Shown: positions 1-9,837, numbered from the stretch's first letter. The stretch is DNA of 64,000 nt from Polynucleobacter sp. MWH-P3-07-1 (GCF_018687555.1 NZ_CP061296.1:124001-188000); one strand, 5' to 3'. Notes: a model not told the origin generated them from the letters alone. Translations and numbers: made by a program.

Positions 1-918
1 CAGGCGAGCAATTTCAGGTTCAAAATCTCGTGGTACTGCTAAGTCAATCATGACCATTGGCTTATGACGGCGATGCTTTAGGGCGCTCTCTACAAGACCC
101 AATCCAATAATCGGTAAGGAGGAGGCGGTGCTTGAGACGACAATATCAAATTCGTGGAGGTGATGGGATAGCTCAGAAAGCTTAAAAGATTCTGCTTCAA
201 TATCTTGATTGGCAATCGAGTCAGCCAGTTCTTGGCCACGCTCGATCGTCCGATTTGCAATCGCAACACTTTTCGGATGATGTGCAACAAAGTGCGTGGC
301 ACATAAATTAATCATTTCTCCTGCGCCAATAAACAATACTCTTTGGTCCTGAATGCTCTCAAAGATCCGCTCAGATAATCGGACTGCGGCTGCTGCCATA
401 GAAATCGAGTGTGCACCAATTTCAGTAGTGCCACGGACTTCTTTAGCGACTGCAAAGGTTTTCTGAAAGAGTTGATTCAGATAGGTGCCTAATACGCCAG
501 CATCATTTGCGGTACGAACGGCATCCTTCATTTGCCCAAGGATTTGGGTTTCACCAATCACCATGGAGTCGAGTCCACAGGCTACTCTAAAAGCGTGTCT
601 GACTGCTTCAGATTGTGGCAATGAATAAATATGGGGTTGCAAGCTACTGGGGGCTAGGCCTTGGGTTTTCGCTAACCAGTCAAAAGTGGCCTCATGTAAG
701 ACGTTGGCAGCATCAGAATCATTAGCGGCACAATAGACTTCAGTGCGATTGCAGGTTGACAGAATGGTTGCTTCTGGCAGCCCGGCCTGATTCGCGCCAA
801 CGAGATGTTGGCGAAGGTTGTGCAACGCTTCTTGAAGAAATTCAGGGTCAAAGGCAACTTTTTCCCGAATGGCGACCGGCGCTGTGTGATGATTGATGCC
901 GAGTGTCAACAACTTCAT
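1..918 (-). CDS. hemA: Glutamyl-tRNA reductase (partial, C-terminus off the window)
   Basis: Reduces glutamyl-tRNA(Glu) to glutamate-1-semialdehyde with NADPH, the first step of C5-pathway tetrapyrrole synthesis. The first 306 codons are present and open; the 3' end lies outside the window. The N-terminus [15 protein letters not shown] is canonical. The STCNRTE motif (about residues 54-60) carries the catalytic Cys56, and a Rossmann glycine motif GAGE falls near residue 198. The ATG start is adopted because the family's N-terminal strand begins there. The divergent ORF downstream of this start may overlap its first codons. The identification is secure. Confidence 0.96.
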   Translation of the reverse strand, partial: MKLLTLGINHHTAPVAIREKVAFDPEFLQEALHNLRQHLVGANQAGLPEATILSTCNRTEVYCAANDSDAANVLHEATFDWLAKTQGLAPSSLQPHIYSLPQSEAVRHAFRVACGLDSMVIGETQILGQMKDAVRTANDAGVLGTYLNQLFQKTFAVAKEVRGTTEIGAHSISMAAAAVRLSERIFESIQDQRVLFIGAGEMINLCATHFVAHHPKSVAIANRTIERGQELADSIANQDIEAESFKLSELSHHLHEFDIVVSSTASSLPIIGLGLVESALKHRRHKPMVMIDLAVPRDFEPEIARL

Positions 919-949
919 AATGGTAATTATAGATTTGAAGACGCTAATC

Positions 950-1219
950 ATGGGGGTTGCAATGGGGTTTTTGGCTTTTCTGCTAATCGGGGGTGGTTCT
1001 AGCCTAGCTAGTTGGATTTTCTATCCCCGGCGATCCTTGCGTCCAACCCCAATTTATCGCCTGCTTGGCGGTGTTTTGCTGGGCTTTCTAGCTGCCCTTG
1101 GAAGCTCCTATATCGGTCAAATTGGACAGTTTTTTCAATCTGGCCAGATGCTTGAGTGGTTTAGTGCCATTGTTGCTTCTGGTATCTCAGGGGCAGTCTG
1201 GGCTGCCTTATTCAAATAA
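950..1219 (+). CDS. Small hydrophobic membrane protein, possibly GlsB/YeaQ/YmgE-like
   Basis: A protein of about 89 residues, almost wholly hydrophobic, with three probable membrane segments (about residues 3-23, 35-56 and 70-87 from this start). The Gly-rich second and third segments resemble the transglycosylase-associated (YeaQ/YmgE) fold, but I cannot confirm that family. The start is uncertain. The frame is open from 893, overlapping hemA, with in-frame ATGs at 893, 920, 950 and 962; the GGGGG at 951-956 would serve as SD for 962. It lies divergent from hemA, and its 3' end overlaps ung by 12 bp. Function unknown. Confidence 0.6.
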   Translation: MGVAMGFLAFLLIGGGSSLASWIFYPRRSLRPTPIYRLLGGVLLGFLAALGSSYIGQIGQFFQSGQMLEWFSAIVASGISGAVWAALFK

Positions 1220-1975
1220 ACCTTCCTGCGTGCCAGCTGGTTTCTGATCCTCCCTAACCCAAACAATCGAAGATTGCTGATGGCTATCGAGCCATTGATT
1301 GGCTTTTGTGAAATGCCCACAGCTTGCCTGCCCACCGGGTTTTAAAAAGGGGCGATCGGTTTTATATACCCCAAGTCCAGAAGGGTGAGAAGCACACAAG
1401 ATCAATTGATCTCTGCCTGGTTCAATCAGGCTCAATTTCGATTGCGCATGACCACCCCAAAGCATCCAAACTAGACCAGTCCGCTGGTTAGCTAAAGAGC
1501 GAATCAAGGCATTTACCAGCGAGCCCCATCCTAAATTAGTATGGCTGCCGGCTTCGCCCAATTTCACACTGAGTGCGGTATTGAGTAGGAGAACGCCTTG
1601 AGTGGCCCAATCTTGTAAATTCCCGTGCGGTAAATTCCCGAAGCCCTCAAGAGCCAGTGCTTTACGAATATTGCGAAGCGAGCTTGGAAACTCTCTGGAG
1701 TTTGTAGGAATATCTGCCGGGATTGAAAAAGCAAGGCCTTGGGCTAAACCAGGAGAGTGATAGGGATCCTGCCCCAAGATAATGACTTTGACTTGATCGA
1801 CTGGCGTCAAACGCAATGCACTAAAAAAATTTTTGGGCTCAGGTCGGATCAATTCTGGATGAGCTTTAAGTTCTGATTGCAGACCGGTTTGTAAGTCAAA
1901 CCATTCTGGCGAACTGAAATAATCCCCAAGCAATGCCCGCCAATCCTGCGGAATATCTTCTGGTGAAATCAGCAT
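1208..1975 (-). CDS. ung: Uracil-DNA glycosylase, family 1
   Basis: Excises uracil from DNA to start base-excision repair. The water-activating motif GQDPYH is at residues 68-73 (Asp70), the uracil-binding Asn is in LLLNTALSV (Asn132), and the His motif is at 197-201. That last motif reads HPSGL rather than the usual HPSPL, and the loop after it (VYKTDRPFLKPG) is about nine residues longer than in the E. coli enzyme, so the DNA-intercalation loop is altered. At 255 aa it is slightly longer than typical. It is the last gene of a leftward operon, 9 bp after the M61 peptidase. Confidence 0.95.
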   Translation of the reverse strand: MLISPEDIPQDWRALLGDYFSSPEWFDLQTGLQSELKAHPELIRPEPKNFFSALRLTPVDQVKVIILGQDPYHSPGLAQGLAFSIPADIPTNSREFPSSLRNIRKALALEGFGNLPHGNLQDWATQGVLLLNTALSVKLGEAGSHTNLGWGSLVNALIRSLANQRTGLVWMLWGGHAQSKLSLIEPGRDQLILCASHPSGLGVYKTDRPFLKPGGQASCGHFTKANQWLDSHQQSSIVWVREDQKPAGTQEGLFE

Positions 1976-1984
1976 CAGACTCGA

Positions 1985-3772
1985 TTACACGGTTGAAAGT
2001 TGATATTGCTTTGGCGTTTGATGAATGTTGAGAGGTGCCATGCGCTCATGCTCAAGATCTTGACGATAAAAACAGATAATCAGATCTTGATTCATTGTCA
2101 GGCTACCTAAGAGTTTATCCCAGCGCGAGCCCGTGACTCGCTGACCGTTGATGCTAGCAATCAGATCGCCGGGTGCTAGTCCAGCTGCTTGAGCGAGTCC
2201 ACCATCAAGTACATGTGTTAATTTGAGCCAGCCCTTCTCGTCTGTATATCGAACGCCGAAGCTTAGCTTTACCATCTCAAGCTTGGTGAGTAATTTAGAG
2301 TCCACCTTAATAAAGCGCGGGTTAAACCATTTTTCTAAGGGAAGATCGGCTGTACCAAAGATGTATCGGGTCTTAAATTCAGACCAAATTTTTTGAAAGC
2401 CCATTCCCAATAAATCAGAGATAAGAGAATCGAGACCATTTTCTTCAATGCCATTCATGGTCAAACCATGCTCTTGCCAAATTAAGCGCATTAGATCATC
2501 AAGTGACTTACGACCTTTTGTGAAATTCCGAATTTGAAGATCCAGGCCCAATGCTAAGAGGGCTCCTTTACCGTAGTAACTGACAACACTATTGGGGGTA
2601 TTTTCATCAGCTTGGTAATACTTAGTCCAAGCATCAAAGGAGCTGTCAGCGAGGCTTTGTTTATTTCTTCCTGGACTGCGCAAGATGGCGTTCCAGTGGT
2701 CAGCAATAATACTGAGATATGTTTTTAAATCGATTCGCTTACTGCGGAAGAGTTGCAGATCATCGTAGTAGCTAGTAAAGCCTTCGAATAACCAAAGTAA
2801 TCGCGTGTGATTTCTGCGATCTAAATGATAGGGTTGAAATGCTTTAGGCTGGATGCGCTTGACTAGCCATGCATGAAAATATTCGTGACTGCACAGTCCT
2901 AAGAATTCTTGATAGGCTTTTTCCTCCAAAGCCATCTCTGTCTGGGGGATTTGGTCACGACGGCAGAGTAGAGCGGTACTATTACGATGCTCCAGTCCGC
3001 CATAACCGCTGATCACTGCATTGACTAAAAATAAATAGCGATTAAATGGAGCCCGTTTACTTTTGGGTTCAAAGAGCGCAATGGTCGATGAGCAAATCGC
3101 TTCCAGATCTTCTGCCAGTCTTTTATGTTGCACTGGATGAACACACCCCTGAATCGCCATGCTGTGTGAAATGCCCTGAGATTTCCATTCAACCACCTGA
3201 AACTGTCCCATCGCAATTGGATGATCAATCAAGTCATCAACATTTTCAGCGAGATAAAAGCCAAAACCTTGCCGATCTATTTTGACGGAGCGCAGCGTGG
3301 TTTGAACGGACCAAAATTCAGCATCTGCAGTCTTTGGCGGAACAAGCACCAAAGCGCATGGAATATTTTCCTGCCCTTGCACTATTAAACACAAACTGGT
3401 TGCATTAAAAAATGCACGTTCAGTGTCCAGATAAGCGGCGCGAACCGATGAGTCAAAGGCATAAATGGTTGTCAGGATTTCAACTGGGCCAGTAACGCGG
3501 GGCAAGCGCCATTGGTCATTGTTAATGCGCTCTAGTGCAATTGACTGCTGAGGTTTATGGCTAGAGTAGGCCGCAATGGTCTCAATATGCTTACTAAAGT
3601 CTCGAATCAAATAACTCCCCGGAATCCAGCTGGCCATTTGTAAGACTTGTCCAGCAGGATCGGGATTCTGAATGCGAAGTTTGACGTGAAAGCGGTGTCC
3701 ATGCAGATCTGCTGGCCAGATCGTGTATTCAATTGCAGGGTAATCTTGAGTAATGGCTGGGTTCATATTCAT
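1985..3772 (-). CDS. M61 family metallopeptidase (glycyl aminopeptidase-like) with PDZ domain
   Basis: A zinc aminopeptidase-like protein of 595 aa. A beta-rich N-terminal domain (about 15-200) is followed by a gluzincin catalytic domain with GLEHRNST (259-266) and the zinc motif HEYFH (296-300). A C-terminal PDZ domain (about 505-580) includes LDGGLAQAAGLAPGDLI. No signal peptide is evident. It lies between dsbC (10 bp upstream) and ung (9 bp downstream) on the same strand, so co-transcription is likely. The physiological substrate is unknown; M61 enzymes prefer N-terminal Gly or Ala. Confidence 0.9.
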   Translation of the reverse strand: MNMNPAITQDYPAIEYTIWPADLHGHRFHVKLRIQNPDPAGQVLQMASWIPGSYLIRDFSKHIETIAAYSSHKPQQSIALERINNDQWRLPRVTGPVEILTTIYAFDSSVRAAYLDTERAFFNATSLCLIVQGQENIPCALVLVPPKTADAEFWSVQTTLRSVKIDRQGFGFYLAENVDDLIDHPIAMGQFQVVEWKSQGISHSMAIQGCVHPVQHKRLAEDLEAICSSTIALFEPKSKRAPFNRYLFLVNAVISGYGGLEHRNSTALLCRRDQIPQTEMALEEKAYQEFLGLCSHEYFHAWLVKRIQPKAFQPYHLDRRNHTRLLWLFEGFTSYYDDLQLFRSKRIDLKTYLSIIADHWNAILRSPGRNKQSLADSSFDAWTKYYQADENTPNSVVSYYGKGALLALGLDLQIRNFTKGRKSLDDLMRLIWQEHGLTMNGIEENGLDSLISDLLGMGFQKIWSEFKTRYIFGTADLPLEKWFNPRFIKVDSKLLTKLEMVKLSFGVRYTDEKGWLKLTHVLDGGLAQAAGLAPGDLIASINGQRVTGSRWDKLLGSLTMNQDLIICFYRQDLEHERMAPLNIHQTPKQYQLSTV

Positions 3773-3782
3773 GAGTGGCTAA

Positions 3783-4517
3783 CTATTTGAGGCTAGCCAG
3801 CTTTTTCTCGATGTCAGCCAACTGCGCTGCGCCAGGGAAGCGACTGCCATCCATAAAGAAGATCGTAGGCGTGCCAGTAATCCCTAAAGTCTTTGCTAAA
3901 ACAAGATTTTTCTCGATTGCTCCAGTATTGCAATCGCTTTTACCAGTGATAGGTACGCCATTGAGCATCCAATCCACATATGTTTTACTGGGATCGGCGG
4001 CGCACCAAATTTGTTTGGCTTTTTGTACTGAGTCTGCTGACAAAATCGGAATGAGATAGTTATAAATAGTGACGTTATCGAGTTGCTGTAAAGACTTTTC
4101 TAAGCGCTTGCAATAGCCACAATTGGGATCGGCAAAGATGGCTAACTGGCGGCTGCCATTACCGCGCACCACTTTGATGGCATTGGCGCTTGGTAAATCA
4201 GACCATTTAATTCGATTCAGATCACTTTGCCGTTGCTCGGTGATATTTTTACCAGTAGCAACTTCAATAATCTCTCCTTGAAGAAGATATTTACCATTGA
4301 CGTCGGTATAGAACACATCATTACCTACTTGAACTTCATAAATCCCTGCAATTGGAGAAGCGGTAACAGATTTAATCTTGGCATTAGCACCTAATTTGCC
4401 TTGAAGCTCAGTTTTGATTTTTTGCTCAGACTGAGCATGGGAAAGATTTGCAAAACCGAGGCTCAAGGCAAGATATAAAAGGACTGGTAATAATTTATTC
4501 AAGATTGCTATCTCCAA
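3783..4517 (-). CDS. dsbC: Thiol:disulfide interchange protein DsbC
   Basis: A periplasmic disulfide isomerase of 244 aa. An N-terminal signal peptide (about 1-28, ending NLSHA) precedes a DsbC/G-type dimerization domain (about 30-90) and a thioredoxin fold. The active site is CGYC at residues 133-136 in DPNCGYCKRL, with a cis-Pro motif GTPTIFF near 215. The gene overlaps the 3' end of the upstream ubiH-like gene by 23 bp, indicating translational coupling. It would keep DsbD-reduced isomerase activity for misfolded periplasmic proteins; DsbD is not in this window. Confidence 0.93.
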   Translation of the reverse strand: MEIAILNKLLPVLLYLALSLGFANLSHAQSEQKIKTELQGKLGANAKIKSVTASPIAGIYEVQVGNDVFYTDVNGKYLLQGEIIEVATGKNITEQRQSDLNRIKWSDLPSANAIKVVRGNGSRQLAIFADPNCGYCKRLEKSLQQLDNVTIYNYLIPILSADSVQKAKQIWCAADPSKTYVDWMLNGVPITGKSDCNTGAIEKNLVLAKTLGITGTPTIFFMDGSRFPGAAQLADIEKKLASLK

Positions 4518-5769
4518 GAGCCTGTTGAATCAGGCGCTGCTTCAAAAAATGACTTTTGTTTACTAGTCCTAGACCAAAGTTGCGGATGAAACGTTCTGTA
4601 TTGCTTGAACCAGAAAATAATTTTTTTAATTTATCGGTAACCCAGAGCAAGGCGCTCATATCGCCTTGACGTTCACGCTCGTAGCGTCTTAGTAAATTGA
4701 AATCATTAATCGAGCGAAAGCTTTCGCGTTTCCCTAGAACATTTAGGAGCGTAGCAACATCGCGCAGTCCCAAATTGAGTCCTTGGCCGGCTAAGGGATG
4801 TATGACGTGTGCCGCGTCCCCAAGAAGAGCAACTTTAGGATCTTCTGAGGGCCCAATTAATCGTTCGGCACGCATTTTTCTTAAGGGAAAGCTAGTAGGC
4901 TGTGATCTCAGGGTTAACTCACCGAGTTGTTGAAAAATAGCCCCATTTGCGATTTCTGAAAACTGTCTACTCCACTCAGACTGGCTGAGCTTAAGTAAAT
5001 GTGCGGCGTGACGATTTGATGTAGACCAGACCATCGATACTTGTTGATTGGGTAAGGGCAGCATCGCAATAATGTCACCGTCTGGCAGAAACCATTGGTA
5101 GGCAGTTTGTAAATGCGATTGGGTGCACTGCCAATTGGCTACGACTGCATTCTGCTCATAACTTTCTTCTGTGATTTCAATTCCGATGGCTGAGCGAATA
5201 AAGGAGTTGGCACCATCAGCAGCAATCACGAGCTTGGCAAAAATGGATTTTCCATTTTCAAGTTGTAAGTGAGCGCCGCCCTTGTCAACATGGATTTCAG
5301 CAATACTGGCACTTAAACGCTCTAATTTATTTTGAAAGCGTGACGCAGTATCTAAGGTATGTTCAATCACTTCAGATTCACCAATCCAGGCTAATTCGGA
5401 AACGCCTGCCTCGAAAGCCGATAAATGGAGTTGGTCTGTCCGCTCGCCCCGATCGCCATAAATACGCATATCTTTCACAACCTGAAGGCGAGCATGATCA
5501 ACGGCATCCCAGACTTGTAGATGTTTTAGTAGAGAAACAGTTCCTGGCGAAAAGGCATAAATGCGCTGTCCCCACCCGGATCCGGCAGGGCTGGGAATGC
5601 TCTGGTCCAGCCCGGGAGCAATCTCTAAGGTTTGGAGCCCTAGTTGTGCGAGGCCCAGCGCCACTGCTTTGCCAACGATGCCCCCGCCAATGACAGCTAC
5701 GTCAATCGACTTAGAGCCTAGGGGGTTGGTAGTGCTTACGAAAGCCTGTTTTTGATGAACTTCTGACAT
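4495..5769 (-). CDS. UbiH/UbiF/COQ6-family FAD-dependent hydroxylase
   Basis: A flavoprotein monooxygenase of the ubiquinone-biosynthesis hydroxylase family, 424 aa. The dinucleotide-binding motif GGGIVG is at residues 28-33, the DG motif in AADGANS near 184-190, and the second FAD-binding motif GDAAHVIHPLAGQG at 317-330. Which ring position it hydroxylates (UbiH, UbiF, UbiI or UbiM type) cannot be told from sequence alone. The start lies 40 bp from the divergent ychF start. It heads the leftward operon with dsbC, the M61 peptidase and ung. coq7 at 20.2 kb would serve the same pathway. Confidence 0.88.
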   Translation of the reverse strand: MSEVHQKQAFVSTTNPLGSKSIDVAVIGGGIVGKAVALGLAQLGLQTLEIAPGLDQSIPSPAGSGWGQRIYAFSPGTVSLLKHLQVWDAVDHARLQVVKDMRIYGDRGERTDQLHLSAFEAGVSELAWIGESEVIEHTLDTASRFQNKLERLSASIAEIHVDKGGAHLQLENGKSIFAKLVIAADGANSFIRSAIGIEITEESYEQNAVVANWQCTQSHLQTAYQWFLPDGDIIAMLPLPNQQVSMVWSTSNRHAAHLLKLSQSEWSRQFSEIANGAIFQQLGELTLRSQPTSFPLRKMRAERLIGPSEDPKVALLGDAAHVIHPLAGQGLNLGLRDVATLLNVLGKRESFRSINDFNLLRRYERERQGDMSALLWVTDKLKKLFSGSSNTERFIRNFGLGLVNKSHFLKQRLIQQALGDSNLE

Positions 5770-5809
5770 AACTCGATGATATCGAAACCAGCCCCTTTAC
5801 AATGTAAAC

Positions 5810-6904
5810 ATGTCTTTGAAATGTGGCATCGTCGGCCTGCCTAATGTCGGCAAATCTACCCTGTTTAATGCGCTTACCAAAGCTGGTATTGCGGCTGAGA
5901 ACTATCCTTTTTGCACAATCGAGCCTAATGTGGGCGTGGTCGAGGTTCCTGACCCCCGCTTAGCCGCCCTGGCTGAGATTGTTTCTCCGGAGAGGATCCT
6001 TCCTGCTGCGGTGGAATTTGTGGATATTGCCGGTTTGGTCGCAGGCGCCTCCAAAGGTGAAGGTCTAGGCAATCAATTTTTAGCGAATATTCGCGAGACC
6101 GATGCGATTACGCATGTGGTGCGCTGCTTCGAGGATCCTAATGTGATTCACGTGGCTGGCAAGATTGACCCAATTGCCGATATTGGTGTGATTGATACCG
6201 AGCTCGCTTTATCCGATTTAGCAACGGTTGAAAAGACCTTAAATCGGTCTTCTAAAGCAGCAAAGTCAGGTAATGACAAAGAGACTGCTGCATTGGTAGC
6301 GGTGCTGACTAAAGTCCAGGCTCACTTAGATTCCGCTTTACCGGTGCGCAGCCTAAAGCTCACTGATGAAGAGAAATTATTGATCAAGCCACTCTGTTTG
6401 ATTACTGCCAAGCCTGCCATGTATGTGGCGAATGTGAAAGAGGACGGTTTTACCAACAATCCCCATCTTGAGGCCGTTCAGCAGCATGCGGCAAAAGAGG
6501 GTGCACCGGTTGTGGCAGTCTGCGCCGCAATTGAGGCAGAAATTGCCGATTTGGACGAGGCTGATAAGTCGGCCTTCTTGGCGGATCTGGGTATGGAAGA
6601 GCCTGGCCTAGATCGTGTTATTCGGGCCGGATATGCTTTACTAGGTTTGCATACTTATTTCACCGCTGGCGTCAAAGAAGTGCGAGCCTGGACGATTCAT
6701 CAAGGAGATACTGCGCCACAAGCGGCAGGAGTGATTCATACGGACTTTGAGCGTGGCTTTATTCGTGCCCAGACCATTGCTTACGCTGATTTCATTCAAT
6801 ATAAGGGTGAATCGGGAGCCAAAGAAGCCGGCAAGATGCGTGCCGAGGGCAAAGAATACGTAGTCAAAGACGGAGATGTATTGAATTTCTTATTCAATGT
6901 CTAG
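5810..6904 (+). CDS. ychF: Redox-regulated ATPase YchF (Obg-like ATPase)
   Basis: An Obg-superfamily P-loop NTPase (OLA1/YchF), 364 aa, normal length. The P-loop is GLPNVGKST (residues 9-17), switch-region [17 protein letters not shown] follows, and a C-terminal TGS domain ends in the typical [11 protein letters not shown]. It binds ribosomes and hydrolyses ATP rather than GTP; its role in translation and oxidative stress is known from other bacteria. I see no SD before the ATG. A TACAAT at 5798-5803 would place the TSS near the start codon, so a leaderless mRNA is possible. A strong terminator follows at 6924. Confidence 0.97.
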   Translation: MSLKCGIVGLPNVGKSTLFNALTKAGIAAENYPFCTIEPNVGVVEVPDPRLAALAEIVSPERILPAAVEFVDIAGLVAGASKGEGLGNQFLANIRETDAITHVVRCFEDPNVIHVAGKIDPIADIGVIDTELALSDLATVEKTLNRSSKAAKSGNDKETAALVAVLTKVQAHLDSALPVRSLKLTDEEKLLIKPLCLITAKPAMYVANVKEDGFTNNPHLEAVQQHAAKEGAPVVAVCAAIEAEIADLDEADKSAFLADLGMEEPGLDRVIRAGYALLGLHTYFTAGVKEVRAWTIHQGDTAPQAAGVIHTDFERGFIRAQTIAYADFIQYKGESGAKEAGKMRAEGKEYVVKDGDVLNFLFNV

Positions 6905-6923
6905 ATTGCTCAACTAAAACAAC

Positions 6924-6949
6924 AAAGCCCGCTACATAGCGGGCTTTTT
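6924..6949. terminator. Bidirectional rho-independent terminator
   Basis: A perfect 11-bp inverted repeat AAAGCCCGCTA / TAGCGGGCTTT (6924-6934 and 6937-6947) is followed by T residues on the + strand and preceded by A residues, which serve as the U-tract for the opposite strand. It lies between the convergent ychF and the small regulator gene. Confidence 0.93.
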
Positions 6950-6972
6950 ATTTGATACCAGAGAAGATTTGA

Positions 6973-7326
6973 TCAGCTGGCTGCTTTAACGGCCTTTTCA
7001 AGACACTTCGAAAGCTCTTCATAGCGCTTAAGAGCAAGCTTAGTAGGAATAACCTCTTTCTTACGACCATCTTCATTTGCTGCCATCTTGATATATCCCA
7101 TGGCACTCAAGGTCTTAAGACGACCATGCAGTGTAGCTTGCGAACCTAATGCTGAAAGTGAAATTAAATCGCCGACTAGCACTGATTTTTTCGCCTGAAA
7201 GTTCAGCACAATCGTATTGAGCAGGCTTTCTTCTGTGTGATCTAGCTTTTTGCCTGGCGCAATTCTGTCGATTGCATCAATGAGATTTAAAAATCGCAAG
7301 TAGGCGGAAGAGTTGGTATTTGACAT
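6973..7326 (-). CDS. Small winged-helix-like (MarR-type) transcriptional regulator
   Basis: A 117-aa protein whose central part (about residues 28-90) reads as a winged helix: SLLNTIVLNF, then a turn-helix with LISLSALGSQATLHGRLKTL, then a wing with EDGRKKEVIPT. The C-terminal helix (KRYEELSKCLEKAV) could dimerize. It is probably a regulator; its target is unknown. It follows trpC by 78 bp on the same strand but has a TATAAT of its own (7375-7380, minus strand) and two palindromes over the predicted start of transcription, suggesting autoregulation. No SD is visible before the ATG. Confidence 0.72.
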   Translation of the reverse strand: MSNTNSSAYLRFLNLIDAIDRIAPGKKLDHTEESLLNTIVLNFQAKKSVLVGDLISLSALGSQATLHGRLKTLSAMGYIKMAANEDGRKKEVIPTKLALKRYEELSKCLEKAVKAAS

Positions 7327-7341
7327 TTTGTATTGGTGAAA

Positions 7342-7356
7342 TGAACGTATCGTTCA
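7342..7356. promoter_or_regulatory. Candidate operator TGAACG-N3-CGTTCA
   Basis: A perfect 6-bp inverted repeat with a 3-nt centre (TAT), 16 bp before the start codon of the winged-helix regulator and inside its predicted 5' leader. It is a plausible autoregulatory site. The function is inferred from position only. Confidence 0.45.
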
Positions 7357-7359
7357 GTA

Positions 7360-7375
7360 TTAGCCTTAGAGCTAA
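7360..7375. promoter_or_regulatory. Palindrome TTAGC-N6-GCTAA, site A
   Basis: Plus-strand TTAGCCTTAGAGCTAA, immediately downstream of a minus-strand TATAAT (7380-7375) for the regulator gene, so it would cover the transcription start. It matches sites at 20933-20948 and 54165-54180. The reverse complement agrees with the 20933 site at 14 of 16 positions. Confidence 0.5.
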
Positions 7376-7404
7376 TTATATGCCTAATTGAATGCAAATA
7401 CATT

Positions 7405-8217
7405 TCAATCCTTGCACTTGAAAAGTGCATTAAGCGCTTCACCAGGATTGGGCGCACGCATAAAAGTTTCGCCAACCAAAAAGCCATGAACATCATGATC
7501 TTGCATTAACTGGACGTTCTCGATATTTAATATCCCAGACTCAGTAATGACGATCTTCCCCTTTGGTATAAGGGGGAGTAAGGAGATAGTGGTTTGCAAA
7601 CTCACTTCAAATGTTTTGAGATTGCGATTATTAATTCCGAGTAACGGCGTTTTTAATTCAAGTGCAGACTCTAATTCTTCAGCATCATGAACTTCTACTA
7701 ATACATCCAAGTTTAGTTCGCTAGCGCACAGTTCAAGCTCTTTCATTTGGTTGAGATCCAGGGCTGCAGCAATGAGCAGAATGGCATCGGCACCAATGGC
7801 GCGAGCCTCGTAGACTTGATAGGGGTCAATCATGAAATCTTTTCTAAGTACCGGAATAGTGCAGGCAGCACGAGCGGCCTCTAAGTAAGCATTCGCCCCT
7901 TGGAAATAGTCGGTATCAGTTAAAACAGAGAGACAGGCCGCGCCATTAGTGGCATAGCTTTGAGCAATTTCAGCAGGATGAAAATGCTCCCGCAAAATAC
8001 CTTTGCTGGGGCTGGCTTTTTTAATCTCGCTGATGACGGCAGGTTTGCCGCTGGCAATTTTCTTTTCAATCGCCGCTACAAACCCACGAGGTTTGAGTGA
8101 CCCGTTTTGATTATTAGACTCTGCTTTGTTACGTTGCTGGGCAAGAGAAATCTGTTGTTGATCTCTGGCCACTTCCAGTCGCTTGGTCGCCACAATTCGG
8201 TCGAGAATATCGCTCAT
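7405..8217 (-). CDS. trpC: Indole-3-glycerol-phosphate synthase
   Basis: Closes the ring of CdRP to give indole-3-glycerol phosphate in tryptophan synthesis. This is a monofunctional TIM barrel of 270 aa. Catalytic-site motifs include [13 protein letters not shown] (61-73), VLRKDFMID, and the phosphate-binding end GILNIENVQ and GFLVGETFM. It is the fourth trp gene of a leftward operon, 13 bp after trpD. trpF, trpB and trpA are not in the window, as is usual for Burkholderiales, where they lie elsewhere. Confidence 0.97.
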   Translation of the reverse strand: MSDILDRIVATKRLEVARDQQQISLAQQRNKAESNNQNGSLKPRGFVAAIEKKIASGKPAVISEIKKASPSKGILREHFHPAEIAQSYATNGAACLSVLTDTDYFQGANAYLEAARAACTIPVLRKDFMIDPYQVYEARAIGADAILLIAAALDLNQMKELELCASELNLDVLVEVHDAEELESALELKTPLLGINNRNLKTFEVSLQTTISLLPLIPKGKIVITESGILNIENVQLMQDHDVHGFLVGETFMRAPNPGEALNALFKCKD

Positions 8218-8230
8218 ATATATCTAGTGC

Positions 8231-9271
8231 TTAGGATTGATTGCGATGACTCGCTGCGGTGAATGCATTGAGTTTTTGTAGCGCGGCACCAGATTCAATT
8301 GCTTGCTTTGCCATTGCAATGCCACTAGCAATATCTTTGGCTATATCAGCAACATAGAGCGTAGCCCCAGCATTCAGACAAACAATATCTTTGGCTGGAC
8401 CTACTGCACCACTCAGGATATCTAGAATGATCTGCTTAGACTCCGAAGCATTTGCTACTTTGAAGCTAGCCGTGGGGGCGGTGGTTAGACCAAAATCTTT
8501 GGGGTGAATTTCATATTCGCGGACTGTGCCATCTTTAAGCTCACCTACTAAAGTGGCGCCCTCAAGAGAAATTTCATCAAGGCCGTCGCGACCATAGACC
8601 ACTAGGGCATGTTTCATATTCAGCGCTTGTAGAACCCGCGCCTGAATCCCTACTAGATCAGCATGAAAAACGCCCATCAAAATATGCTGAGCATCTGCAG
8701 GATTGGTTAATGGCCCAAGAATATTGAAGATGGTTCGCACACCCAGCTCTTTGCGAACTGGGGCAACATTTTTCATGGCAGGGTGATGATTGGGGGCAAA
8801 CATAAAGCCTGCGCCAATCTCAGCAATACATTGAGAGACTCCTGCTGGGGTCAGGTTCAAGTTGACGCCAAGAGCCTCAAGAACATCCGCACTGCCGGAT
8901 TTACTACTCACGCTGCGATTGCCATGCTTAGCAATTTTTGCGCCAGCTGCCGCTGCAACGAACATGGCTGCAGTAGAGATATTGAAAGTATGGGCGCCAT
9001 CACCGCCAGTACCAACTACATCCACTAAGTGCGCTTTGTCATCAACATGGACAGGGGTGGCAAACTCACGCATCACCTTAGCGGCAGCGGCAATTTCACC
9101 AACGGTCTCTTTCTTAGTACGCAAGGCGACTAATAATCCCGCAATCAAGGTAGGCGGCATTTCACCATTCATCATCATGCGCATGAGATAGGTCATCTCA
9201 TCAGGAAATAACTCGCGGTGTTCGATACAGCGCTGGAGGGCTGCTTGAGGGGTAATGGACATGACGCTCAT
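8231..9271 (-). CDS. trpD: Anthranilate phosphoribosyltransferase
   Basis: Transfers phosphoribose from PRPP to anthranilate. The protein is monofunctional, 346 aa. The PRPP-binding motif [14 protein letters not shown] is at residues 87-100, with [18 protein letters not shown] and the magnesium-binding DE in GRDGLDEIS following. It overlaps trpG by 4 bp (start within the trpG stop region), so translation is coupled. A second in-frame ATG four codons in (MSVMS) leaves a small uncertainty about the start. Confidence 0.97.
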   Translation of the reverse strand: MSVMSITPQAALQRCIEHRELFPDEMTYLMRMMMNGEMPPTLIAGLLVALRTKKETVGEIAAAAKVMREFATPVHVDDKAHLVDVVGTGGDGAHTFNISTAAMFVAAAAGAKIAKHGNRSVSSKSGSADVLEALGVNLNLTPAGVSQCIAEIGAGFMFAPNHHPAMKNVAPVRKELGVRTIFNILGPLTNPADAQHILMGVFHADLVGIQARVLQALNMKHALVVYGRDGLDEISLEGATLVGELKDGTVREYEIHPKDFGLTTAPTASFKVANASESKQIILDILSGAVGPAKDIVCLNAGATLYVADIAKDIASGIAMAKQAIESGAALQKLNAFTAASHRNQS

Positions 9272-9837
9272 GATGAGGCCTGAAGGAAATTCTTTAAGAG
9301 AGCATGTCCATGTTCGGACAGAATTGACTCAGGATGAAACTGCACTCCTTGCACAGCAAGTTCGCGATGACGCACACCCATGATTTCTCCATCGGATGAG
9401 CTTGCGGTGATCTCTAAAGCTGCTGGTAAAGAGCTTCTTTCAATTGCCAAAGAGTGGTAACGGGTCACTGTAAATGGATCGGGCAAGTTCTTAAAAACGC
9501 CTAATCCCGTGTGATGAATTTGATCTGTTTTGCCATGCATTACTTTTTGGGCGCGCACAATCCGTCCGCCGAAGGCTTCGCCAATGGCTTGATGCCCTAA
9601 ACAAACGCCCAAAATCGGAATTTGTCCTGCGTAGCGCTTGATAGTCGCTACCGAGATGCCGGCTTCTGCTGGGCTGCAAGGTCCTGGAGAGATACAAATA
9701 CGACTCGGCTTAAGAGCGGCAATCTCTTCAACTGCAATTTCGTCGTTACGAACAACTTTTACTTCTTCACCCAGTTCAGCAAAGTACTGAACCAAGTTAT
9801 ACGTAAAAGAATCATAGTTATCAATCATGAGGAGCAT
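9268..9837 (-). CDS. trpG: Anthranilate synthase component II (glutamine amidotransferase)
   Basis: Supplies ammonia from glutamine to TrpE. This is a class I glutamine amidotransferase of 189 aa with nucleophile Cys79 in [10 protein letters not shown] and the His-Glu pair in VQFHPESIL near residues 167-175. The start [17 protein letters not shown] is canonical. It overlaps trpE by 17 bp. It could also serve p-aminobenzoate synthase (PabB), as TrpG does in some bacteria. No pabB is in the window, so that remains an inference. Confidence 0.96.
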   Translation of the reverse strand: MLLMIDNYDSFTYNLVQYFAELGEEVKVVRNDEIAVEEIAALKPSRICISPGPCSPAEAGISVATIKRYAGQIPILGVCLGHQAIGEAFGGRIVRAQKVMHGKTDQIHHTGLGVFKNLPDPFTVTRYHSLAIERSSLPAALEITASSSDGEIMGVRHRELAVQGVQFHPESILSEHGHALLKNFLQASS

